This document shows positions 18,986 to 29,415 of a stretch of 64,000 nt of DNA, in pieces; the first letter of the stretch is position 1, and each line of letters begins with the position of its first letter. The stretch is taken from NCBI RefSeq assembly GCF_003002025.1, contig NZ_PVZB01000005.1:124001-188000 (forward strand), in the 5' to 3' direction. The notes beneath the pieces are model-generated. The model made no database searches. It saw only the letters and a list, made by a program, of their open reading frames with translations, and was not told where the DNA came from. This stretch comes from Paraburkholderia sp. BL25I1N1. Its GTDB lineage: Bacteria > Pseudomonadota > Gammaproteobacteria > Burkholderiales > Burkholderiaceae. The position numbers and the translations under genes were made by a program.

Positions 18986-19105
18986 GGCGTATTCCTCACT
19001 GTCCGGCCGCAGCGCCGCCGCTCGAGGCGAGTTTCACGTTGCATCCCGTTCGAGCGAGCGCGCCGCACGCCGTGTTCCGAATTCCATCCCGACCAGAGAG
19101 CGCTT

Positions 19106-19633
19106 ATGAGCTTCAATAACGTCCCCGCAGGCAAAGACCTTCCGCAAGATTTCAACGTCATCATCGAAATCCCGGCGCAAAGCGATCCGGTGAAGTACGA
19201 GGCGGATAAGGAAACGGGCCTGCTCCACGTCGATCGTTTCATCAGCACGGGCATGCGCTATCCGGCGAACTATGGCTACATTCCGCAAACGCTGTCGGGT
19301 GACGGCGACCCGGTCGACGTGCTGGTGATCACGCCGTTCCCGCTGCTGGCCGGCTCGGTGGTGCGTGCCCGCGCACTCGGCATGCTGCAAATGACCGACG
19401 AATCCGGCGTGGACGCGAAGCTGGTCGCCGTCCCGCACGACAAGGTCTGCCCGATGACCGCCAACCTGAAGTCGATCGAGGACGTCCCGGCGTACCTGAA
19501 AGACCAGATCAAGCACTTCTTCGAGCAATACAAGGCGCTCGAGAAGGGCAAGTGGGTGAAGGTCGAGGGCTGGGCGGACATCGAAGCCGCGCACAAGGAA
19601 ATCACCGAAGGCGCCGCGAACTACAAGAAGTAA
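19106..19633 (+). CDS. ppa: Inorganic pyrophosphatase, family I
   Basis: It hydrolyses PPi to two phosphates and so pulls biosynthetic reactions forward. The 175-residue protein carries the metal-binding site DGDPVDVLV and the active-site residues in YPANYGYIP and KWVKVEGW. This is the usual length for the soluble hexameric bacterial enzyme. A rho-independent terminator follows. Confidence 0.96.
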   Translation: MSFNNVPAGKDLPQDFNVIIEIPAQSDPVKYEADKETGLLHVDRFISTGMRYPANYGYIPQTLSGDGDPVDVLVITPFPLLAGSVVRARALGMLQMTDESGVDAKLVAVPHDKVCPMTANLKSIEDVPAYLKDQIKHFFEQYKALEKGKWVKVEGWADIEAAHKEITEGAANYKK

Positions 19634-19656
19634 GCTGCGTCGCACCTGGTGAATAG

Positions 19657-19695
19657 AAAAAACCGCGCGAGCCTGCAAAGGCCGCGCGGTTTTTT
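19657..19695 (+). terminator. Terminator after ppa
   Basis: AAAAAACCGCGCG pairs perfectly with CGCGCGGTTTTTT around a 13-base spacer, giving a GC-rich stem with a T-tract. Confidence 0.88.
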
Positions 19696-19905
19696 CATGG
19701 CTAGTCGAAACACGTGGCCGGCGCGCGCCGCGTAGTCCTGGAGGGCGGGCACATAGACGCAGTGCATCGACAGGATGAACCGAAGCCATTTTTATATCTA
19801 CGTGTAAACCCGTATTATTGGCCGCCTGCATGCGCGTGCCTGGCGCCAGCCCTCACGCTGCGCTGACGCAGCGTCAATCCGCGTTTCCTGGAGCCCATCT
19901 TTCGG

Positions 19906-22005
19906 ATGCTGAATCGCAAGTCCAACCCGTCGTCTTCGTCGCAACGCTGGTCGAACTGGCTGTATGCCGTCGCCAGCGCGATCTACCGCAAGCGGCCGGT
20001 ATGGATGGTGTCGTTTTCGACCAGCGAAGCCAGCCTCTCCGAAGGCTTGCGAGCGGCCTGTGCGTCGACGGCGATGCTCGCGCTCGGCAACGTGCTGCAC
20101 GAACCGTTATTCGCGTGGGCGGCGATCGGCGCGTTCTGGACCTGCCTCGCCGATGCGGCCGGCTCGAACCGCGCCCGCTTTGCTTCGATGATGGGCTTCG
20201 CCGTGCTGTCCACGCTGTGCGGCGGCCTGACGGCTTACGCTTCCGGAGCGGGGGCCGTGTTCGCCGCGCTCGCGGTGCTGGTGTTCACGACACTCGGCGC
20301 GTTCGGCAGGATCTGGGGCGCCGCCACGTCACAGGTGACGATTCTCGCGGCCACCGCATGCGTCGTGATGGTCGACCGGCCGATGCATAGCGTTCGGCAA
20401 GGCATGTCGTTTCTCGGCATCTATCTGGTCGGATGTCTGTTTGCCGTGGCGCTCAGTCTGACGGTCTGGCGCATCCATCCGTTCGGCACGAGCCGCTCGT
20501 CGCTGCGCGCCGTGTACCTGCGTCTCGCCGATCTCGCGGTGGACAGCGCGCGGCTGCTCGAACGGCGCGCGGCACGCGGCGAGTGGGCCACGCACGCCGC
20601 GAAATTTCGCGCCGATGCGCGCGCCGCGCTGGAGCGCTCGCGCAAAGTGCTGGCGCGTGTACCCGCGTCGAGAACGGGCGGCCGCGAAACCTACGACACG
20701 CTGCTCGGCTTGCTGACCGACAGCGAAGCGTTGTTCGCGTATCTGATCGCCGTCTCCGGCGCATGTGAACGAGTTCCGGACCAGGCATGGCGCGCGCAAC
20801 GCGCGGCCCGGCTGCTGACGGTCATGGGCGACGTGCTGCGCGGCATCGGCGCGGCCGCCAACGACGCACAGTGGGCCCGTCTCGCCGATTTGCAACTGCG
20901 CTTGCGGCGTTTTGCGCGGCGGCTCGAAACCGCCTTGATGGAACCGGTGACGCTGAAGTCCGATTTCGAACTGGTAGACTTCGCGCCGGTGCACGCGCCG
21001 CCCGAAGGCTGGCGCGACAGCGCCGCGCGGCTTGTCACGCGCGTGTGGTCCACCTTCAAGGCCAACCTGTCCGTCGAGTCCGTGGGCTTGCGGCATGCGG
21101 CCCGCGTCGGCGTGACGACCACCACCGGCTTTCTCGTGATCCGCGCGCTCGGTCTGCCGTTCGGCTATTGGGCCACCATGGCGACGCTGCTGATCCTGCA
21201 ACCGTCGATCGCCGCGACCTGGCCGCGCAGTATCGAGCGCGCGGCGGGCAGCATTGTCGGCGGCGTGCTGGCGGCGGCGATCGGTTACGCGATCCATTCG
21301 CCGCTCGGCATTTCGCTCGCGGTGTTTCCGTTGGTGATGGCGACCATGGCGCTGCGTCCGGTGAGTTACAGCCTTTTCGTGTTGTTCCTCACGCCGACCT
21401 TCGTGCTGGTCGCCGACTTCGCGACGCCGGGCGCCAGCGAATTCGCCTATGCGCTCACGCGGCTCGGCAACAACGTGCTCGGTTGCGTATTGGCGCTGCT
21501 GGCTACGTTCTATCTCTGGCCGACGCGCGAAAAGATCGACTATCGCGCGTATCTGGGCGAGGCGGTGCGCGCCAATCTCGCCTATCTGAGAGCCGCGCTG
21601 GAATCGCCTCACCGCAGCGAGAAAGAGATGGAGCGCTTGCGACGTGCCGCGGGCCTGGGCAGCAATAACGCAGAGGAAGCCATCGGGCGCATGCGCCTCG
21701 AAAAACTCGAGGACACGATGGTCGACACGGTCACGCTGACCGTGTTGAGCCTCTTGCGAAGAATGGCTGGCACCGCGACGCAACTGCGCCTGAGTACAAA
21801 CCGGCGCGACATGCACGATGAACTCGGCGCGTGGATCGCGACCGTGAGCGCGGACATCGACGCCGCGTTGAGTCGCACTTTGCGGCCGGTGCGCCTTGGG
21901 CTCCCCGCGCGAGAAGGGCTGACTTCACTGGAAGCCGATGCGGTGGGCGAGCTTGCGCTGATGCATCGGCTGCTCAATGAGCGGATGCGCGAGGCGCGGG
22001 GATAG
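19906..22005 (+). CDS. FUSC family inner-membrane protein (YccS/aromatic acid efflux-like)
   Basis: The 699-residue protein has two sets of membrane helices, about residues 50-185 and 400-535. Each is followed by a long soluble helical region, which is the FUSC layout shared with fusaric-acid resistance and AaeB-type exporters. The second set contains GLPFGYWATMATLLILQPS and the conserved ERAAGSIVGGVLAA. No periplasmic adaptor gene is adjacent, so efflux is only suggested. A TGACGC-A-GCGTCA palindrome lies 30 bp upstream of the start (19864-19876) and may be an operator. Confidence 0.82.
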   Translation: MLNRKSNPSSSSQRWSNWLYAVASAIYRKRPVWMVSFSTSEASLSEGLRAACASTAMLALGNVLHEPLFAWAAIGAFWTCLADAAGSNRARFASMMGFAVLSTLCGGLTAYASGAGAVFAALAVLVFTTLGAFGRIWGAATSQVTILAATACVVMVDRPMHSVRQGMSFLGIYLVGCLFAVALSLTVWRIHPFGTSRSSLRAVYLRLADLAVDSARLLERRAARGEWATHAAKFRADARAALERSRKVLARVPASRTGGRETYDTLLGLLTDSEALFAYLIAVSGACERVPDQAWRAQRAARLLTVMGDVLRGIGAAANDAQWARLADLQLRLRRFARRLETALMEPVTLKSDFELVDFAPVHAPPEGWRDSAARLVTRVWSTFKANLSVESVGLRHAARVGVTTTTGFLVIRALGLPFGYWATMATLLILQPSIAATWPRSIERAAGSIVGGVLAAAIGYAIHSPLGISLAVFPLVMATMALRPVSYSLFVLFLTPTFVLVADFATPGASEFAYALTRLGNNVLGCVLALLATFYLWPTREKIDYRAYLGEAVRANLAYLRAALESPHRSEKEMERLRRAAGLGSNNAEEAIGRMRLEKLEDTMVDTVTLTVLSLLRRMAGTATQLRLSTNRRDMHDELGAWIATVSADIDAALSRTLRPVRLGLPAREGLTSLEADAVGELALMHRLLNERMREARG

Positions 22006-22046
22006 CACGCGGCGGCGCGAGGAAGAAGGACGAACCTGAAGCGTTT

Positions 22047-22376
22047 TCAGGACGCGCCGGTTTTTTCCTCAGCTTGTTCTTCGTCGACAACCGCTTCTGG
22101 CTCAGGCAAGGGCATCACCGATTCGAGCGTGCGCAGGCCCGCTGCAAGCGCCCGCTTCTCGGAAGGCGACAGCCGCTTGACCCAATACTCCGCGCGCGAC
22201 GCGGCAGACCGATCCGTCAATTCGAACGACGCCAGCACCTGCACCGGCTTGCGCGAACGCGTATAACGCGCGCCTTCGCCACTCACGTGTTTGTCGAAGC
22301 GCGCCTGCACGTCGACGGCGATGCCGGTATAGACGCTGCCGTCCGAGCATTCGAGCAGATAAAGAAACCAGGCCAT
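22047..22376 (-). CDS. GIY-YIG domain protein (UPF0213/YhbQ type)
   Basis: The 109-residue protein has a single GIY-YIG nuclease fold: FLYLLECSDGSVYTGIAVDV contains the two signature strands as LYLLEC and YTGI, and ARYTRSRKPV and AEYWVKRLS follow. The C-terminus is an acidic Glu-rich tail. Family members are small stand-alone proteins with weak or undefined nuclease activity. It lies 9 bp downstream of the COG3146-type gene on the same strand, so the two are probably cotranscribed. Confidence 0.85.
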   Translation of the reverse strand: MAWFLYLLECSDGSVYTGIAVDVQARFDKHVSGEGARYTRSRKPVQVLASFELTDRSAASRAEYWVKRLSPSEKRALAAGLRTLESVMPLPEPEAVVDEEQAEEKTGAS

Positions 22377-22385
22377 GAATGCGCT

Positions 22386-23612
22386 TCAGCCTTTGAACGG
22401 ATTGTGTTCGCGCAGCTCGTCCACATACGCGTGGATGCTGTTCTTTTCGTTGTCGAGAAAGTGGCCGACGGCATCGGCGAAAGCGGGATGCGCGAGCCAG
22501 TGCGCCGAACGCGTGACCGTGGGCAGGAAGCCGCGGGCCATCTTGTGCTCGCCCTGGGCGCCGCCTTCGAACGCGCCGAGCTTTTCCTCGATGCAGAATT
22601 CGAGCGGCTGGTAATACGCGGTTTCGAAGTGCAGGCACGGCACGTGTTCGAGCGCGCCCCAGTAGCGGCCATACAACGTGCCGCCGGTTTTCGCGTCGCG
22701 CTGATACACCACCAGCGAACTCGCGATCGGCTTGCCTTCGTATTCGGCGATCACAAGCAGCAGATTCTCCGGCATCGACGCGCCGATCATGCGGAAGAAA
22801 TCGAGGTTCAGATACGGACTCGAAAAGTGCTCGCGGTACGTCTGCCGATAACATTTGCTAAAGAAGCGCCAGTCCGCGTCCTGAATGTCCTCGCCGCGAA
22901 TCCGGCGCATCGTCACGCCGGCCTCGTGCACTTTACGACGCTCGGCGCGTATGTTCTTGCGCTTCTTCTGTTCGAGCGTGGAGAGGAAATCGTCGAAGTC
23001 GCGATAGCCGTCGTTGAGCCAATGAAACTGCACGCCTTCGCGTTGCATCATGCCCATGTCGGTCAGCGCTGTCGCTTCCGTTTCGGTGGGAAACAGCACG
23101 TGCAGCGACGACACGTCGGCCTGCTCGGCGAACGCCATCAGCGTCGCGGCCAGGTGCCTGAGCGCATGCGTATCCGCCGACAACAGCCGGTTGCCTTGCA
23201 CCGGCGTGAACGGCACCGCGCACAGCAGCTTCGGGTAATACGGCAAACCGTTGCGCTTGTAGGCGTCGGCCCAGGCCCAGTCGAACACGTACTCCCCGTA
23301 CGAGTGACCTTTCAGATACACCGGCGCGGCGGCCACGAGCTTGTCCGTGCGCGGGTCCGTCAGCGTGACGAATTGCGGCGCCCAGCCTGTATCCGCGACC
23401 GCGCAACGAGTCGCATGCAAGGCGCTCAAAAACTCATGCCGCAGAAACGGCGTGGGCTGCGACTGCTGCGCGAGCAGGGCATTCCATTCGGCGGCGTCCA
23501 CCTCGGAGGGCGACGCCAGAATGCCCGTGCGATAATCAAAGCGTTCCTGGTTCAATCTGTGTGACTGTTCCCAATGAGCGGCGCGGCGCGCTAGTGGTAA
23601 ATCAGGCGCCAC
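22386..23612 (-). CDS. COG3146-type GNAT-like N-acyltransferase
   Basis: The protein has about 408 residues and reads as the peptidoglycan-biosynthesis-like GNAT family (COG3146). Features are FLRHEFLSALHATRC, VYLKGHSYGEYVFDWAWADAY, KRKNIRAERRKV, and GTLYGRYWGALEHVPCLHFETAYYQ. The substrate is not established for the family. No ATG is available near the N-terminus, so I use the GTG at 23612; a TTG closer to the conserved start is possible. It is divergent from nadE. Confidence 0.8.
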   Translation of the reverse strand: MAPDLPLARRAAHWEQSHRLNQERFDYRTGILASPSEVDAAEWNALLAQQSQPTPFLRHEFLSALHATRCAVADTGWAPQFVTLTDPRTDKLVAAAPVYLKGHSYGEYVFDWAWADAYKRNGLPYYPKLLCAVPFTPVQGNRLLSADTHALRHLAATLMAFAEQADVSSLHVLFPTETEATALTDMGMMQREGVQFHWLNDGYRDFDDFLSTLEQKKRKNIRAERRKVHEAGVTMRRIRGEDIQDADWRFFSKCYRQTYREHFSSPYLNLDFFRMIGASMPENLLLVIAEYEGKPIASSLVVYQRDAKTGGTLYGRYWGALEHVPCLHFETAYYQPLEFCIEEKLGAFEGGAQGEHKMARGFLPTVTRSAHWLAHPAFADAVGHFLDNEKNSIHAYVDELREHNPFKG

Positions 23613-23699
23613 GCCGTTCGTTTATCCGATTTGTCCATTCCGTCGAGCTAACCAGCCGCGGTACTCGCAAGCCACGTCGGCTTGCCTGTCGATCCTGCC

Positions 23700-25400
23700 A
23701 TGAAGACCCGAATCGCTCTTGCTCAAATCAATGTCACCGTCGGCGACTTCGCCGGCAACGTCGCGAAAATCGTCGCTGCCGCGCGTGCCGCGCACAACGA
23801 TGGTGCGAAGCTGCTGATCGCGCCTGAACTCGCGCTGTCCGGCTATCCGCCCGAAGATCTGCTGCTGCGTCCCGCGTTCTATGCGGCGAGCGCGGCGGCG
23901 CTGGCCGACCTCGCCGCGCAACTGAAGCCGTTCGCCGGCCTGCATGTGATCGTCGGCCATCCGCTGCGCGACATCACGCATAACGCGGCGCACGGCCATG
24001 GTAATGCAAACGCGCCGATCGAGCGCGGCGTGCCGCCGGTCGATACGTTCAACGCGGCCTCGCTGATCGTCGACGGAGAAGTGCGCGGCACGTATCGCAA
24101 GCAGGATTTGCCGAACACCGAGGTGTTCGACGAGAAACGCTACTTCGCGTCGGATCCGCAGCCGTTCGTGTTCGAACTCGATGGCGTGAAGTACGGCGTC
24201 GTGATCTGCGAGGACGCGTGGCATGCGTCGGCTGCGCAAATGGCGAAGGCGGCGGGCGCGCAAGTGGTGCTGATTCCGAACGGCTCGCCGTATCACCTGA
24301 ACAAGGAAGCGGTGCGCTTCGACATTCTGCGCGCGCGGATTCGCGAAACCGGTCTGCCGATGGTCTACGTGAACATGGTCGGCGCGCAGGACGAACTGGT
24401 GTTCGACGGCGGCTCGTTCGTGCTCGACGCGCAGGGCGAACTGGTCGCGAAGATGGCGCAGTTCGAGGAAGCGACCGCGATCGTCGAATTCGAAGACGGC
24501 AAGCCGCTGCGCGCGCCGATCGCGCCGGAGCAGTCGATCGAAGCGCAGGTTTACGCCGCGCTCGTGATGGGCGTGCGCGATTACATCAACAAGAACGGTT
24601 TCCCGGGTGCGCTGATCGGCCTGTCGGGCGGCGTGGATTCGGCGCTGGTGCTGGCCGTCGCATGCGACGCGCTCGGCGCGGACCGCGTGCGCGCGGTGAT
24701 GATGCCGTCGCGCTATACGGCGGACATTTCCACCACGGACGCCGCCGAAATGGCGCGCCGCGTCGGCGTGCGCTACGACGAAATCGCGATCGCGCCGATG
24801 TTCGACGCGTTCCGCAGCTCGCTCGCCGAAGAGTTCGCCGGCCGCGCCGAAGACGCGACCGAAGAAAACATTCAGGCGCGTATTCGCGGCACCTTGCTGA
24901 TGGCGCTGTCGAACAAGTTCGGCTCGATCGTGCTGACCACCGGCAACAAGAGCGAAATGGCCGTGGGCTACTGCACGTTATACGGCGACATGGCCGGCGG
25001 CTTCGCGGTCATCAAGGACATTGCGAAAACGCTCGTTTACCGGCTGTGCCACTATCGCAACCAGGCGACCACTTTCGCCAAACAGGACGTCATTCCCGAG
25101 CGGATTCTGACGCGCGCGCCGTCGGCGGAACTGCGCGAGAACCAGACCGATCAGGACAGCTTGCCGGAATACGACGTACTCGACGCGATCATGCGCATGT
25201 ACATGGAAGAGGACCGCTCGCTCGCCGAAATCGTCGCGGCGGGCTACGCGGTCGACGACGTCAAACGCGTCACGCGCCTCATCAAGATCAACGAATACAA
25301 GCGGCGTCAGGCGCCGATCGGCATTCGCGTCACGCATCGCGCGTTCGGGCGCGACTGGCGTTATCCGATCACGTCGCGCTACACCGAACCGGTGGAGTGA
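23700..25400 (+). CDS. nadE: Glutamine-dependent NAD+ synthetase
   Basis: The 566-residue protein converts nicotinic acid adenine dinucleotide to NAD with glutamine nitrogen. The N-terminal nitrilase-like amidase has the Glu-Lys-Cys triad (PELALSGYPPEDLL, YRKQDLPN, VICEDAWH). The C-terminal synthetase has the ATP loop LSGGVDSAL and TTGNKSE. The ATG at 23700 begins the conserved MKTRIALAQ; an upstream ATG at 23682 is in frame. The PII gene follows 125 bp downstream, an arrangement common in Burkholderiales. Confidence 0.95.
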   Translation: MKTRIALAQINVTVGDFAGNVAKIVAAARAAHNDGAKLLIAPELALSGYPPEDLLLRPAFYAASAAALADLAAQLKPFAGLHVIVGHPLRDITHNAAHGHGNANAPIERGVPPVDTFNAASLIVDGEVRGTYRKQDLPNTEVFDEKRYFASDPQPFVFELDGVKYGVVICEDAWHASAAQMAKAAGAQVVLIPNGSPYHLNKEAVRFDILRARIRETGLPMVYVNMVGAQDELVFDGGSFVLDAQGELVAKMAQFEEATAIVEFEDGKPLRAPIAPEQSIEAQVYAALVMGVRDYINKNGFPGALIGLSGGVDSALVLAVACDALGADRVRAVMMPSRYTADISTTDAAEMARRVGVRYDEIAIAPMFDAFRSSLAEEFAGRAEDATEENIQARIRGTLLMALSNKFGSIVLTTGNKSEMAVGYCTLYGDMAGGFAVIKDIAKTLVYRLCHYRNQATTFAKQDVIPERILTRAPSAELRENQTDQDSLPEYDVLDAIMRMYMEEDRSLAEIVAAGYAVDDVKRVTRLIKINEYKRRQAPIGIRVTHRAFGRDWRYPITSRYTEPVE

Positions 25401-25471
25401 GCTTAAGCGAACCTCTGCGGACTTACCCGTAGCACGCGCCGGATTGCCGCAATGCATCCGGCGCGGCGTAG

Positions 25472-25864
<393 letters not shown>

Positions 25865-25991
25865 CGCAGCTGAGTTTGTTGTCTTAAAGCAGGAACCGAG
25901 CGGCGGAATGTGCCAACCGTAGTCCGCTGTACGACATCAGCCATGAATGCACCGCCCCGGTGCGCTCAGGCAGTGGCGAAACCGCGCGCTC

Positions 25992-26031
25992 AAATAAAAA
26001 ACGGTGCGATACCCTTTCGGACATCGCACCG
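25992..26031 (-). terminator. Terminator of the porin transcript
   Basis: On the minus strand CGGTGCGAT pairs with ATCGCACCG and is followed by TTTTTTATTTG. A second hairpin without a T-tract (CCCCGAAGG/CCTTCGGGG, about 26088-26110) lies between it and the porin stop. Confidence 0.85.
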
Positions 26032-26122
26032 ATACGCGCCTCTCGCAGCAGCGTGAAAAAGATTCTCTTGAAGAACTCTTGACTACACCCCGAAGGAAAT
26101 CCCTTCGGGGAACACCGTTCGA

Positions 26123-27274
26123 TTAGAACGAGTGTTGAATACCTGCGTACACGCCAGTCTGGCTATGACCCGGCAGCGGGTTGTCCGTGGCGGTCGACGT
26201 ACCTGCATTGTTTGCATTCAGGCCGTAGTTAGCCGTCTTGCTGTTTTGCGTCGTTGCGACCTGGATGTCCAGCAGCGTGCGCTTGGACAGGTTGTACGAG
26301 CCGCCGACCGTGTAGATCGTCGCGTTGCCTGCGCCATTGTTGCCGTTCACGTGGTAGACCGCTGCAATCAGCGCCGCAGCCGGCGTTGCTTGCCACGTCA
26401 CACCGCCCCATTCGTGATCCAGAGTTGTCGGCTGGCCCGGCAGAACGCCCTGGGCACCTGCCGAACGGACGGCTTGGTAAGCCGCCTGAATCTTGAACTG
26501 GCCGAGGAACACGTTCACGAGAGCCGAGTATTCACGCGATGCCGCGAACACGCCGTTGCCGATGTTGCCCGGGTTGACCGTGCTTGCGTTCGGGCCGTAC
26601 AGGACGCCGTTAGCCGGGTTGCGGATTTCGTCGTACAGACCGCGAATCTGGAACAGCGAGCTCGTGTAGGTGATCTGCGCGCCAGCTTCGCGACCTTGAG
26701 CGGTCGTGCCGTTGCCGTTCCAGCTCGTTGCGTTCGACAGCGCGTATTGACCGTAGAAGTCAAAGCCGGCGATCTTCGGCGACTGGTACGCGAAGTTGTT
26801 GCTCGATTGCGGCCAGTTGCGGCCACGCACCAGCGACGCCGACGACCAGTTCGATTGACCGAACGGGTCGAAGTCCCACACGCCGTTCGAGATGTACAGC
26901 ATGCGGCCCATCGTGAACGTACCGTACTGGTCGTTCGACAGGCCGACAGTTGCCCAACGATTGAAGAGACCGCCGCCGCCAGGGCCTGCACCCGTCATGG
27001 TGTTGAAGGAGCCTTCCAACTGGAACAGGACCTTGTTGCCACCACCAATGTCCTCAACGCCCTTCAAGCCCCACAGGCTGGTACCCCAGTCACCGCTTTC
27101 CGCGCGCCAACGGTTCGTGCTGCCCGTTGCCGAGCCAGCTGCGTTCGAGCCTTGCGGAACGCCCGTCATGTATTCGATACCGGCGTCAAGGCGGCCGTAC
27201 AGCGTCACGCTGCTTTGGGCGTGCGCAACAACACCGGCTGTCATCAGCGCAGCGGCGAGCAAAGCTTTCTTCAT
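26123..27274 (-). CDS. General trimeric outer-membrane porin
   Basis: The 383-residue precursor has a clear Sec signal (MKKALLAAALMTAGVVAHA, cleavage before QSSVTLYG) and the Burkholderia OpcP/Omp38-type barrel. It begins SSVTLYGRLDAGIEY and ends in the outer-membrane signature GVYAGIQHSF with terminal Phe. The ATG at 27274 has GGAGGAG directly upstream. The genes of an OmpR/EnvZ pair lie about 5 kb away, and porins are classical OmpR targets, but no direct link is visible. Confidence 0.94.
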   Translation of the reverse strand: MKKALLAAALMTAGVVAHAQSSVTLYGRLDAGIEYMTGVPQGSNAAGSATGSTNRWRAESGDWGTSLWGLKGVEDIGGGNKVLFQLEGSFNTMTGAGPGGGGLFNRWATVGLSNDQYGTFTMGRMLYISNGVWDFDPFGQSNWSSASLVRGRNWPQSSNNFAYQSPKIAGFDFYGQYALSNATSWNGNGTTAQGREAGAQITYTSSLFQIRGLYDEIRNPANGVLYGPNASTVNPGNIGNGVFAASREYSALVNVFLGQFKIQAAYQAVRSAGAQGVLPGQPTTLDHEWGGVTWQATPAAALIAAVYHVNGNNGAGNATIYTVGGSYNLSKRTLLDIQVATTQNSKTANYGLNANNAGTSTATDNPLPGHSQTGVYAGIQHSF

Positions 27275-27791
27275 CTTCTCCTCCATACCCTGTCAAAAAG
27301 TGAAACCCAGTACTGCGAATGGTGCTCGGCCGCGATTGCGCCGAACAGAAATCGGTACCAGGGAGATTAGCGGGTGGATTGGGTCTCCTGCCGTGACGTG
27401 TAGCCTTGGGGCTATCTGGTCGCCATGCCGATCCCTCGCCGACCGGTTCTCCTCTGTGCTTTGAAGTGAAACTACTTTTAATGAACTTTGTTTTGCTACT
27501 TTGGTTACTAATTTATCAAAAATACCCTGAACTGGGAGAAGAAATTAGTACCTGCCTTGATCGATGTCTCCAAATTGCAATAACAACGTGCGCGACGACC
27601 TGCTGCAAGCGCTTCGAAAAACGCGGAAACCCTTACGTGACAAGGGAATCACGGATCGGCCAGGGTAAGGTTAAGGATTGCCACTATTGACGCTTGAAAT
27701 GCGGCAGAGTAGGGCGAAAGAGCGGGGGCGGACGGCTCGCGGAGAGCGGTTTTGGCGGCGGAAATCGCCGGAATGCACAGGTGAGCGAAAC
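27275..27791. other. Porin upstream region, no gene supported
   Basis: This stretch of about 520 bp between the porin and the ABC-transporter terminator has an AT-rich core near 27460-27560, unusual for this genome. That core probably holds the porin promoter and regulator sites. A 94-codon plus-strand frame at 27406-27690 lacks a ribosome-binding site and any recognisable domain. Confidence 0.5.
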
Positions 27792-27815
27792 AAAAAAGGC
27801 GCTAGAAAGCGCCTT
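27792..27815 (-). terminator. Terminator of the polar amino-acid ABC operon
   Basis: On the minus strand AAGGCGCT and AGCGCCTT form a stem followed by TTTTGTTTC, about 60 bp after the ATPase stop. Confidence 0.82.
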
Positions 27816-27875
27816 GTAATACTACTTTGACTACAACCCAAATAGCGGGCTGCGTTTAAGTCATTATTTGAGCCT

Positions 27876-28655
27876 CTATTTAAGGCTGCCGGAGAGGAAC
27901 TGCTTGAGCCGGTCGCTCTTCGTGTTCCTGAATACTTCGTCCGGGTGGCCTTCTTCTTCCACCCGGCCTTGATGCAGAAACATCACGTGATTCGACACGT
28001 TGCGCGCGAAGGCCATTTCGTGCGTGACGACGATCATCGTGCGGCCCTCTTCGGCGAGCGTCTGCATGACCTTGAGCACTTCGCCGACCAGTTCGGGATC
28101 GAGCGCGGAAGTCGGCTCGTCGAACAGCATCACATCCGGATGCATGGCCAGCGCGCGGGCAATCGCCACGCGCTGCTGCTGGCCGCCCGACAGATGCGAC
28201 GGATACTGTTTCTCCAGGCGCGGCGCGAGCCCGACCTTTTCCAGATATTCGCGTGCGCGGTCTTCGGCTTCCTTGCGCTTCAGACCCAGCACGTTGACCG
28301 GCGCCTCGATGATGTTCTCGAGCACGTTCATGTGCGACCACAGGTTGAAGTGCTGGAACACCATCGACAGCCTGGTGCGCACCCGCTGCAGTTGCTTCGG
28401 GTCCGACACGCGCAGCGCGCCGTTCTTGCCGATCTGCGTGCGCACCTCTTCACCGTCGACGAAGATGCGTCCCGAGTTCGGCTGTTCGAGAAAGTTGATG
28501 CAGCGAAGCATCGTGCTCTTGCCCGAGCCGGACGAGCCGATCACGCTGATCACGTCGCCGGCGTTGGCCTTGAGCGACACGCCCTTGAGCACTTCGTTGT
28601 CGCCATACTGTTTGTGAAGCTCGTCGACGAATAGCTTCTGCTTCTTGGTGGTCAT
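27876..28655 (-). CDS. hisP: Polar amino-acid ABC transporter ATPase (HisP-like)
   Basis: The 259-residue ATPase has Walker [11 protein letters not shown]-loop [15 protein letters not shown], signature LSGGQQQR, Walker [12 protein letters not shown], and switch VVTHE. The polar amino-acid subfamily is indicated by [19 protein letters not shown] and by the two adjacent small permeases. Histidine, lysine, arginine or ornithine are the usual substrates. It is the last gene of the hisQ-hisM-hisP-type operon, 46 bp after the permease. Confidence 0.9.
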   Translation of the reverse strand: MTTKKQKLFVDELHKQYGDNEVLKGVSLKANAGDVISVIGSSGSGKSTMLRCINFLEQPNSGRIFVDGEEVRTQIGKNGALRVSDPKQLQRVRTRLSMVFQHFNLWSHMNVLENIIEAPVNVLGLKRKEAEDRAREYLEKVGLAPRLEKQYPSHLSGGQQQRVAIARALAMHPDVMLFDEPTSALDPELVGEVLKVMQTLAEEGRTMIVVTHEMAFARNVSNHVMFLHQGRVEEEGHPDEVFRNTKSDRLKQFLSGSLK

Positions 28656-28701
28656 CAGGATCCTTGGGCGTGCTTACTTGCTGAGGGCGCGGTGCCTCGG
28701 G

Positions 28702-29415
28702 TTACTTGCCTTGCGGCCGCAAGTAAGCGAGCCAGCGGCGCTCGGCGCGGCGGAACAGCCACACGAGCGCGAAAGAAATGCACAGATAGAGCAGGGCGGC
28801 AATGCCGAACGCGTTGAACGACTGATACGTCGCGGAGTTCACATCGCGCGCGATCTTGAGGATGTCCGGCACGGTCGCGGTGAACGCGACCGTGGTGGCG
28901 TGCAGCATCAGGATCACTTCATTGCTGTAGTAGGGCAGTGCGCGGCGCAGGGCCGACGGCAGAATCACGCGCCGGTACAGCGTGAACGACGACATGCCGT
29001 ACGCGCGCGCCGCTTCGATTTCGCCGTACGGCGTCGCCTTGATCGCGCCGGCGAAAATCTCGGTGGTGTACGCGCAGGTGTTCAGCGTGAAAGCGAGCAG
29101 CGTGCAATGCATGCCGTCGCGGAAGAACGCATTGGTGAGTTCGTGATTGCGAATGATCTCAAGACTGTACAAGCCGGTGTAGCAGAGCAGTAGTTGCACA
29201 TACAACGGCGTGCCGCGAAAGATGTACGTATACAGCCACACCAGCGTGGAGAGCCACTTCTTCTTCGACACGCGGGCCACCGCGAGCGGAATCGACAGAC
29301 AGAAGCCGAGCCCGATCGACACCACCAGCAGCCACAGCGTGATCGCGACGCCGGTGATGCGGTAGCCGTCGGTGTACAGATAATTGCGCCAGTATTCCTG
29401 AATGATCTCGATCAT
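28702..29415 (-). CDS. hisM: Polar amino-acid ABC permease (HisM-like)
   Basis: The 237-residue permease has about five membrane helices and the EAA loop, here EIEAARAYGMSSFTLYRRVILP, which docks the ATPase. YIFRGTPLYVQLLL is typical of HisM/ArtM. The start overlaps the stop of the first permease (ATGA at 29412-29415). Confidence 0.9.
   Translation of the reverse strand: MIEIIQEYWRNYLYTDGYRITGVAITLWLLVVSIGLGFCLSIPLAVARVSKKKWLSTLVWLYTYIFRGTPLYVQLLLCYTGLYSLEIIRNHELTNAFFRDGMHCTLLAFTLNTCAYTTEIFAGAIKATPYGEIEAARAYGMSSFTLYRRVILPSALRRALPYYSNEVILMLHATTVAFTATVPDILKIARDVNSATYQSFNAFGIAALLYLCISFALVWLFRRAERRWLAYLRPQGK

Noticed and set aside
24218..25432. 404-codon frame inside nadE
   Set aside because: It overlaps the synthetase domain of nadE in another frame and is almost entirely Arg/Ala/Gly.
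27406..27690. Possible small membrane or Cys-rich protein upstream of the porin
   Set aside because: It lacks a ribosome-binding site, mixes an AT-rich and a GC-rich segment and matches nothing; it more likely covers the porin promoter.
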